Source: Massilia sp. W12 (GTDB taxonomy: Bacteria > Pseudomonadota > Gammaproteobacteria > Burkholderiales > Burkholderiaceae_D). From it: DNA of 64,000 nucleotides. Position 1 is the stretch's first letter. The number at the start of each line of letters is the position of its first letter. Both the position numbers and the translations under genes were made by a program. The DNA is taken from contig NZ_CP147776.1 of NCBI RefSeq assembly GCF_037300705.1, forward strand, positions 4,588,001 through 4,652,000, written 5' to 3'. This document shows, piece after piece, positions 58,350 through 64,000 of this stretch. The notes under the pieces were generated by a model that saw only the letters and a list, made by a program, of their open reading frames with translations, made no database searches and was not told the DNA's origin.

Positions 58350-60140
58350 TTATTTGCTCTTGGCGCGCACGTCCGCATCAATATCCAGATAACGCCAGGC
58401 GGTGTTATCGACGGTCGGCTTGACATAGTTTTGCAGCCAACTATGGCGCACATCCACCGTCAATCGATGCAAGCGCACCATCATCGGCATATACACATCA
58501 ATCAAGCGGATCATTTGCGCATGGATGCGCTGACGTTCGGGGCCGTTGGGCAACTTCAGAATCGCCTCGTACAGCTTGTTGTATTCCGGCAGGTCAAAGC
58601 GCGGATCGTTTGAGATGCCGATATTCGGGCCATACAGAAGTTGAAAGAAGTTGCTGCTGTCGGGGTAGTCCGCAACCCAGCCAAATTCAAACATCTGCAC
58701 CTGGCCAAGCCGGCTGGCCTTGATGATTTCGGTGTATTTATCGCTCTTGAATGAAATTCTGATGCCAATGCTTTGCATGGTTTTGCGCCAACGCTCGTCA
58801 TACACACGGCCTGTCGCGTTGGCGCGGCTGTGCATGACGATGGCCAGCGGTTTGCCTTGCGGCGTCATGCGAAAACCTTCGGCGTCCCGTTTGCCATAGC
58901 CGAAACGGTCCAGCAGTTTATTCGCGAACCCCACATCAAAGCGGCGCAAAGGCTTCATGTCGGGATCATAGCCCGGCAAATTCGGCGGCAGGAGGCTGAC
59001 GGCAGGAATCGCCAAGCCATGGCTGTGCACGCGGATATCTTCTTCCTGGTCGTAAGCCATGGAAATCGCGCGGCGCAAGGCGATTTTTTCTTTGCTGTAG
59101 CCGCCCACCACCGGGTCTTGCATATTGAACCAGGCGTAATCGGTTTGCATGCGCGGATTTAAATGCAAGACCACGCCGCGCGCACCCAATTCCGGCCTGA
59201 TTTTGCGATCCGGGCCTACCAGCATCTTGGTGAGTTGCTCGGGAATCTGTTCGGCCAGATCCAATTGTTGATTCAAAAACGCCAGCACCACGCTTTGGTG
59301 CTCTTCCATGATTTTGACTTCAACCTGGCCGATCAGGGGCAGGCGGCGGCCTTTCAATTTTTCAGCGATCTGAGCATCGGCCAATTGCTCGCCCGGCTGC
59401 CAGGTGTAAGTCTCGGGCCGGAAATCCGGGTTGGCCGCCAGCACAATCCGGTTGCTGTGTTGCCATTCTTTGAGCAGATACGGCCCGGTGCCAACCGGAT
59501 GATTGCCGGGATTGGCTTTATGCGCTTCGATCACTTCGCGCGCCAGCGCGGCGGTGGCCGGCATGGCCAGCAAATTCGGCAAATTCGCATTCGGCGCTTT
59601 TAAACGCAGTTGCAAGGTGTAGCGGTCGAGCGCTTGCAAACCGGGGATCCTGGTGTCATAGCTGAAATTCTTTTTCAGCGCTTCATCGCCCAACAAGACC
59701 CCTTCAAACAGAAAAGACCAGGGAGATTTCAAGACCGGGTCATACAAGCGCATGAAGCTGTACACATAGTCCTGCGCCACCAATTCACGCTTGACGCCCT
59801 TGAATACAGGATCGGGGGTGAAATAAATCCCCGGCTTGATTTTGATGGTGTAGGTCAAGCCATCCGCCGAGACTTGCGGCATGCCTTCCGCCGTATTTCC
59901 CTCCAGCCGCAAGGGCCGCACCAGATAGTTGTAACGCAACAGCGGATCGAACAGATTTTCATTGATGCTGATCGTGTTCGCTTCAAACGCGGTGGCCGGA
60001 TCGAAAGAACTTTCGCTATTCGGAAAATAAGTGTGCAAGACTTTATTCATATCCGCCGCCAGCAGCGGGGCGGAAAACAGCAGGGCGCAAGCGCAACAGA
60101 ATAAGCGCACATGGCGCACAGGCAGCTTAAGTCGGAACAT
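58350..60140 (-). CDS. Peptide/nickel-type ABC substrate-binding protein
   Basis: A 596-residue periplasmic protein of the SBP_bac_5 family with signal peptide (LFCCACALLFSAPLLA). Family segments: LFDPLLRYNYLVRPLR, KIKPGIYFTPDPVFKG, NPGNHPVGTGPYLLKEWQHS and FGWVADYPDSSNFFQLLYG. The ligand (oligopeptide, haem or nickel chelate) cannot be told. No ABC permease or ATPase gene is adjacent, so this is an orphan receptor. Confidence 0.88.
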   Translation of the reverse strand: MFRLKLPVRHVRLFCCACALLFSAPLLAADMNKVLHTYFPNSESSFDPATAFEANTISINENLFDPLLRYNYLVRPLRLEGNTAEGMPQVSADGLTYTIKIKPGIYFTPDPVFKGVKRELVAQDYVYSFMRLYDPVLKSPWSFLFEGVLLGDEALKKNFSYDTRIPGLQALDRYTLQLRLKAPNANLPNLLAMPATAALAREVIEAHKANPGNHPVGTGPYLLKEWQHSNRIVLAANPDFRPETYTWQPGEQLADAQIAEKLKGRRLPLIGQVEVKIMEEHQSVVLAFLNQQLDLAEQIPEQLTKMLVGPDRKIRPELGARGVVLHLNPRMQTDYAWFNMQDPVVGGYSKEKIALRRAISMAYDQEEDIRVHSHGLAIPAVSLLPPNLPGYDPDMKPLRRFDVGFANKLLDRFGYGKRDAEGFRMTPQGKPLAIVMHSRANATGRVYDERWRKTMQSIGIRISFKSDKYTEIIKASRLGQVQMFEFGWVADYPDSSNFFQLLYGPNIGISNDPRFDLPEYNKLYEAILKLPNGPERQRIHAQMIRLIDVYMPMMVRLHRLTVDVRHSWLQNYVKPTVDNTAWRYLDIDADVRAKSK

Positions 60141-60210
60141 GATCTGGCGGGATGGACAAAGACGCCGGGAAATGTATCACAGTTCGGGGGCGGCGGCTGT
60201 GCCGCTTGCT

Positions 60211-60675
60211 TCACCAGGGACGCAGGAAACGGTTTTTCGCGCAAAAGATTTTCGCCTTGCGCTGGAAGTAGATGATTTGACTGCCGGGATTGCTTTGCCG
60301 CATCGGATAGGGGCCGCTTTGCACTTTGGCATATGGGATGCCGCTGCCGGCTTGCACCGCCTCGCTCAAGACTTCCGGCGTGACATCGACCACCGCGGCA
60401 AGAAAGGAAAAATCGCTGTTCGGCTCAGACACCAGCACATCCGTCACCGGCGCGCCCCATAAACTGGCGTCAGATTTAAACCACCACGCCCCGCCCTCGC
60501 GCTTATAGGGTTTGCCGAAGGCGTTTTGCAAATAGTCGTAATACCAGGCTTCATCCAATTGGTTCAGGCACAGCAAAGCATGACCGACGGTGACGCCGAA
60601 GGTGGAAGGCGCCGCCGCCCTGGCGCCGCCGGCCAGCGCGGCGCACAGACATAAAGCGCAGTACAGGCGCACCAC
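60211..60675 (-). CDS. Exported protein of unknown function
   Basis: A 154-residue protein with a signal peptide (MVRLYCALCLCAALAGGARA). The body has TFGVTVGHALLCLNQLDEAW and a short C-terminal cysteine region (KIFCAKNRFL). Not recognised. It sits between the binding protein gene and the small-domain gene and shares their strand. Confidence 0.6.
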   Translation of the reverse strand: MVRLYCALCLCAALAGGARAAAPSTFGVTVGHALLCLNQLDEAWYYDYLQNAFGKPYKREGGAWWFKSDASLWGAPVTDVLVSEPNSDFSFLAAVVDVTPEVLSEAVQAGSGIPYAKVQSGPYPMRQSNPGSQIIYFQRKAKIFCAKNRFLRPW

Positions 60676-60682
60676 CCGCTCC

Positions 60683-60868
60683 TTACGCCTTGGACAACCA
60701 CTGCCGGTTTTTTGCGATCTGGTCTTTCACGGCTTGCGGCAAGACATCATAGCAACCGGGGTGCATCTTTAAGTCAAATTCACGGACTTCTTTGCGCAAG
60801 CCATTCACATTGAAGCAATACATGGTGGCGCCGGTATCCGTTTTTTTGGTGCCTAAATACTTGATCAC
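60683..60868 (-). CDS. 61-residue protein, stand-alone copy of the HigB-fused domain
   Basis: A small protein, start GTG at 60866-60868 with AGGAG six bases upstream. It aligns with the first 61 residues of the toxin fusion at 62423-62932: IKYLG(T/A)KK(T/A)DTGATMYCFNV, then KEV, DLK and HP.CY. Upstream bases are also shared (TTTTG(C/T)GATA(A/G)G). The domain is not recognised. Both copies may come from one duplication, or the fusion may have picked it up. Confidence 0.7.
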   Translation of the reverse strand: MIKYLGTKKTDTGATMYCFNVNGLRKEVREFDLKMHPGCYDVLPQAVKDQIAKNRQWLSKA

Positions 60869-60965
60869 GATCAGCTCCTTGCAGGCTGGGGGGGATTCCC
60901 GTTTGTTTTAATCTTATCGCAAAACCGGATGGATAAGATATCCGCAGGTGCAAGAAGGATGCGTC

Positions 60966-61913
60966 TTATGCCAGCGCCAAATGCAAGCCAAGCGCGTTTG
61001 CCCGTTTTTGCCAGTACCTGGCATGGACTTTTTTTGCGCCAGACTGCAATGGCGCGCTGCTGTGCCATTGCGCCAGATTCCATGCGCCAAGCGCATTCCC
61101 TGCGGCGGCGGCGCGCCGCCAGCCGGTGTGCGCTTCTGCCAGTGTTGCGTTCCCGTCCTCGCGTAATGGATAGCGTTCACCACCCAACATCATGAGACAT
61201 GCCTGCAGCAAGGCATGCTCGCCTTTCGTATCAGGCGCTTGCGTTTGCAATTGCGCCAAGGCCGCTGCATGCCCCGTTTCCAGCAGTGTTGTCAAACAAG
61301 CGCGCCATACACCGGCAAACCCGGAACCTCGATCAAAGCCAAATAACATCGGCATCGTTTGCATGGTTTGGCAATGAAGCTCCCAATACATGCCACAAAA
61401 CACGCCATTGACGTCATACAAAGCACGCCCCCACCAGTTCGACTGACTTGGCGTACCCGGGACAAAATAAAGGCAATGATATTCAATCGGACTGCCCCAG
61501 CATGACTCATGCCGCATCCCGGTTTCGCGCGCCTCCAGCGCGATCCAATAGCTATCGCCACAGGAAAGACAACGCGGTGGCGCACTGCGCTGAAGACAAT
61601 GCTGCGCCAGCCATAAAAAATCCCCATCGTCACAGTGATACAGCATGCCCGCCGGACGCTGTTGCGATGGCAAACGGCGCAATGCAGCAATATCCAACAA
61701 TTGCTGCCGCGCCGGCAAGCACTCCACAAACGCCGGGCCATCACAACGCAAACACCAAACCGGCCTTACTTCCATTGGCATGATGCGCAAAGGCCATGGA
61801 GAAGGCGCATCGCACCAATGTTCAAGTAAATCGGTGTAGGAGTACTGGCTGTCAACCGGGAAGTCAAAGCGCTGTGCGCAACCCGTACATTTTAAATAGC
61901 CGACAAAAGTCAT
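60966..61913 (-). CDS. Cysteine-rich protein with zinc-ribbon-like motifs
   Basis: A 315-residue protein with several CxxC pairs: KCTGC (about 8), WCLRC (about 54) and RCLSC (about 115), probably metal-binding. The C-terminal 80 residues (WRRAAAAGNALGAWNLAQWH) look like a Sel1-type helical repeat. No signal peptide. Family not recognised. It lies between the stand-alone small gene and the HigBA-like module; its function cannot be inferred. Confidence 0.6.
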   Translation of the reverse strand: MTFVGYLKCTGCAQRFDFPVDSQYSYTDLLEHWCDAPSPWPLRIMPMEVRPVWCLRCDGPAFVECLPARQQLLDIAALRRLPSQQRPAGMLYHCDDGDFLWLAQHCLQRSAPPRCLSCGDSYWIALEARETGMRHESCWGSPIEYHCLYFVPGTPSQSNWWGRALYDVNGVFCGMYWELHCQTMQTMPMLFGFDRGSGFAGVWRACLTTLLETGHAAALAQLQTQAPDTKGEHALLQACLMMLGGERYPLREDGNATLAEAHTGWRRAAAAGNALGAWNLAQWHSSAPLQSGAKKVHARYWQKRANALGLHLALA

Positions 61914-62108
61914 TTAAATGGATTTAAAAGGAAGGAAATCATGTGTAGATACCATTTCAGGGAATGCAAGGGCGGCGCATGTTCTGCCTGGCTGGGTTTC
62001 GGAGGCAGGATCAAGCAAAAACGCTCAATTAAATCTTCAGCAATAATGCCTATCCACGCCAAGCTGGGACAAGAACGCAACAAAGCGACAGTCTTACAGC
62101 ACTCAAAC

Positions 62109-62426
62109 TTATGCAGCACGCTCTGCCGGCGATCCAGAAACAAGTTGAACCGAGAGGCGCAAACCCAGGCCTTTGAGCGCCGCCAGCAAGCTGTGTAATT
62201 CTGCATTACTTTGCGCTGTCATGGTACGGGGAATCTGACTCTGTGTGGCATTCGCATTTTCAGCAACAGGACGCGCATCAGCACAAGTCAAGGCTACTTG
62301 CTGCAATGCTATCATCAAGTCTTCCGACTCGCCATCTTGCAACAATTGGTTTAAATACTGAACGGCAAATTCGGGGTCATCCTTAAATAATTCCGCTATT
62401 GCCTCATCATGGCTTCGATCTTTCAT
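62109..62426 (-). CDS. higA: HigA-type antitoxin
   Basis: A 105-residue protein: AELFKDDPEFAVQYLNQLLQ at the N-terminus, then LMIALQQVALTCADAR, a helix-turn-helix region and LLAALKGLGLRLSVQL at the end. This is the HigA-family addiction module antidote pattern. The helix-turn-helix core (VAENANATQSQIPRTM) is unusually polar, so DNA binding may be altered. Its ATG overlaps the toxin stop (ATGA). Order is toxin first, antitoxin second, as in higBA. Confidence 0.8.
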   Translation of the reverse strand: MKDRSHDEAIAELFKDDPEFAVQYLNQLLQDGESEDLMIALQQVALTCADARPVAENANATQSQIPRTMTAQSNAELHSLLAALKGLGLRLSVQLVSGSPAERAA

Positions 62427-62932
62427 TCTCCCCTCCCCTGCCAGTCTTTCCAATACCTGACTGCCCGTTCAATATCTTCATTTTGCGAGGATTTATCACC
62501 ACCACAAAGTATAAGCACTACCACGGCGCCAGATTGTGCATAATACACCCGGTAACCAGCTCCCTGATCAATGCGCAACTCCCAAACACCGTCCCGGCAA
62601 GGCTTGTGGTCACCAAAATTCCCCCCTGCAAGCCGGTTTATGCGCTTTAATATCTGCACTTTGGCAATTGGATCTCGCAGCTTCTTAAACCACTCCAGAA
62701 AGGGATCACGCTGATCCTCAGTAAGATAATGGCGAACAGTGAACTTAAGAGAATTATCGTTTATACCCGTAGCAGAAGCAATCCGATCTTTGAGGATTTG
62801 CGGCAAGGCCTCGTAGCAATCGGGATGCTTTTTCAAGTCATTTTCACTGACTTCCTTGCGAAAGCCATACACATTAAAGCAATACATGGTCGCGCCGGTA
62901 TCGGCCTTTTTTGCGCCCAAATACTTAATCAC
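62423..62932 (-). CDS. higB: HigB/RelE-type toxin fused to an extra N-terminal domain
   Basis: A 169-residue protein. The C-terminal half is a RelE/HigB-family toxin (DPFLEWFKKLRDPIAKVQIL, RINRLAGGNFGDHKP, GVWELRIDQGAGYRVYYAQS, VVLILCGGDKSSQ), an mRNA endonuclease fold. The first 60 residues duplicate the small protein at 60683-60868. The GTG start (62930-62932) with AGGAG six bases upstream gives this fusion; an internal start could yield the normal-size toxin of about 100 residues. The fused arrangement is unusual. The antitoxin overlaps its end. Confidence 0.8.
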   Translation of the reverse strand: MIKYLGAKKADTGATMYCFNVYGFRKEVSENDLKKHPDCYEALPQILKDRIASATGINDNSLKFTVRHYLTEDQRDPFLEWFKKLRDPIAKVQILKRINRLAGGNFGDHKPCRDGVWELRIDQGAGYRVYYAQSGAVVVLILCGGDKSSQNEDIERAVRYWKDWQGRGE

Positions 62933-63015
62933 GATCAACTCCTTGCCCGCAGCGGGAATTTTTCTTCTCCGCTTTACCCTATCACAAAATGCACGCAGGG
63001 AACAAAGTGAATAGC

Positions 63016-63177
63016 ATGGGCAGTGCCCAAGAAAGATGGTGGCTGGAGTTGATGCCAGAAAATGGGCAGGTAGCATGCCAGTTCCCGGCGCATACGCACC
63101 TGCATTTGGGCTGCGATGTGAGCCAATCTGCCGCTGCGCTGCAATACGCCTGCGTCAATTGCGGGCTGCGGAAATGA
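63016..63177 (+). CDS. Small possible zinc-binding protein
   Basis: A 53-residue reading frame, GSAQERWWLELMPENGQVAC, then HTHLHLGC and a C-terminal YACVNCGLRK with CxxC. Histidines and cysteines could hold zinc. It ends inside a strong terminator. No good ribosome site, so it may not be translated. Confidence 0.35.
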   Translation: MGSAQERWWLELMPENGQVACQFPAHTHLHLGCDVSQSAAALQYACVNCGLRK

Positions 63178-63209
63178 AAAACCCCGCCGGCTTGCGCGGG
63201 CGGGGTTTT
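63177..63209. terminator. Bidirectional terminator
   Basis: AAAACCCCGCC (63178-63188 region) pairs with GGCGGGGTTTT (63199-63209). The A-run and T-run let it act both ways: for the small plus-strand frame and for the minus-strand tRNA transcript. Confidence 0.8.
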
Positions 63210-63215
63210 GAATTC

Positions 63216-63292
63216 TGGTGGTGATAGGTGGATTTGAACCACCGACCCCAGCATTATGAGTGCTGTGCTCTAACCAACTGAGCTATATCACC
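63216..63292 (-). tRNA. tRNA-Met (CAT anticodon)
   Basis: A 77-base cloverleaf including encoded CCA: acceptor GGTGATA/TATCACC, D arm GCTCAGTTGGTTAGAGC, anticodon loop CTCATAA (anticodon CAT), T arm with GGTTCAAATCC. Very like the elongator tRNA-Met of E. coli; tRNA-Ile(CAT) is less likely. Confidence 0.92.
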
Positions 63293-63338
63293 GAAGAAGA
63301 CGAGATTATAGGCGGCGTTTTTAAAGCTGTCAAGGCAT

Positions 63339-64000
63339 TTACGGATTTTTCTGGATTTCAGCGGAAAACAAGTCGCGCAACTGTTGTGCGCAGTCGCTGC
63401 GCAGACAATCCAGCACCACCCGCTCCGGCATAGCCCGCAGCCAGGTCAGCTGACGCTTGGCCAATTGGCGGGTGGCGGCGATGCCCTGTTCTTTCAGCGC
63501 CGCCATATCGATACGGCCATCCAGATAATCCCAGGCTTGGCGATAGCCGACACAGCGCATCGAAGGCAGGTTGGGATGCAAATCCGGATCGCGCCGCAAG
63601 ATTTCCACTTCATCCAGCAAATTCGGGCTGCCCTGCAACATCGCCAAAAAGCGCTGCGCGATGCGCGCGTGCAAAGCGCTGCGCTCAGATGGCTCCAGCG
63701 ACACCGGCCACAAGCGGAAAGGCAATTCCGGCGTACTGCGGCGCGCCAGCAAGGCCGACATCGGCTGACCTGTGAGCATGAAAATCTCCAGCGCGCGCTG
63801 AATGCGCTGCGTATCGCCGGGCGGCAAGCGTTGCGCGGTGTGCGGATCGACTTGCGCCAGGCGCGCATGCAAAGCGGCGATGCCGTCGCGCGCAATTTCG
63901 TCCTCAAGCCGGGCGCGGATGGCCGGGTCGGCTTGCGGCAAATCATCCAAACCCTGGCTCAAGCCTTTGTAATACAGCATGGTGCCGCCGACGATCACGG
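63339..64000 (-). CDS. miaA: tRNA dimethylallyltransferase MiaA, 5' end outside window
   Basis: About 220 C-terminal residues of MiaA, which adds a dimethylallyl group to A37 of tRNAs reading U-starting codons. It enters with [20 protein letters not shown] and continues [33 protein letters not shown] and [14 protein letters not shown], all MiaA signatures. The N-terminal P-loop lies beyond base 64000. Confidence 0.95.
   Translation of the reverse strand, partial: VIVGGTMLYYKGLSQGLDDLPQADPAIRARLEDEIARDGIAALHARLAQVDPHTAQRLPPGDTQRIQRALEIFMLTGQPMSALLARRSTPELPFRLWPVSLEPSERSALHARIAQRFLAMLQGSPNLLDEVEILRRDPDLHPNLPSMRCVGYRQAWDYLDGRIDMAALKEQGIAATRQLAKRQLTWLRAMPERVVLDCLRSDCAQQLRDLFSAEIQKNP

Noticed and set aside
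61941-62198. 85-codon plus-strand frame with a good AAGGAAGG site
   Set aside because: It runs antisense into the higA 3' end and its composition (many Arg, Lys, Cys) looks non-coding; kept only as a curiosity.
63216-63292. att site of an integrated island at the tRNA-Met 3' end
   Set aside because: No second copy of the tRNA 3' end was seen to the left and no integrase is nearby; XerD is the housekeeping recombinase.

Overview
The window looks like the chromosome of a betaproteobacterium of the order Burkholderiales, perhaps near Oxalobacteraceae or Comamonadaceae. This rests on gene content (a 2-methylcitrate cluster with acnD and prpF, a fused isobutyryl-CoA mutase, PEP-CTERM proteins, an ogt-xerD pair, a thiCSGDE operon) and on GC-rich coding sequence. 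The genus cannot be read from the sequence.

Layout. 1-1550: a cut-off P-loop ATPase and a decaying ccdAB toxin-antitoxin module. 1551-7725: propionate catabolism operon prpB-prpC-acnD-prpF on the minus strand, with a sigma-54 promoter and an array of inverted half-sites typical of an enhancer-bound activator. 8044-13484: a PEP-CTERM protein and a 1545-residue serralysin-type RTX metalloprotease carrying six repeats exactly 525 bp apart. 13825-18388: thiamin operon thiC-thiS-thiG-thiD-thiE under a TPP riboswitch. 18493-22370: an accessory locus of two adjacent STAND/AAA-type ATPases behind a 48-bp palindrome; the larger one changes abruptly to AT-rich DNA in its 3' part and its stop codon lies inside a MITE-like repeat. 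22435-23055: gene debris (RebB-like and outer-membrane efflux remnants). 23285-27642: a second PEP-CTERM gene and icmF with a palindromic operator over its promoter. 28395-36945: envelope genes, including LPS assembly (glycosyltransferase family 9, O-antigen ligase, MsbA-like flippase, heptosyltransferase II), a TonB-C/TPR protein, a lipoprotein and an acyltransferase. 37124-39497: an isomerase, a GNAT protein and two YceI proteins.

39509-46622 is an orphan type VI secretion island. In transcription order (minus strand) it holds VgrG, a LysM-transglycosylase-M23 effector, two related periplasmic proteins that are probable immunity proteins, a decayed third copy, and a PAAR tip. 46841-47270 has a strong promoter and a strong terminator around about 390 bp of structured DNA with no convincing gene, so it may encode a small RNA. 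Then follow ogt, xerD, a VOC protein, an RND efflux pair, a plasmid-type TraM/TraL pair, a phosphatase, a TPR-GGDEF diguanylate cyclase and an oligopeptide-type binding protein. The right end (60683-63292) holds a HigBA-like module whose toxin carries an extra N-terminal domain, a stand-alone copy of that domain 1.6 kb away, a cysteine-rich unknown protein, a tRNA-Met and the 3' part of miaA.

The parts most likely to hold something undescribed are the two-ATPase locus, the HigB fusion with its solo paralogue, the T6SS effector/immunity island and the unassigned RNA. All identifications come from reading motifs by eye; no database search was run.
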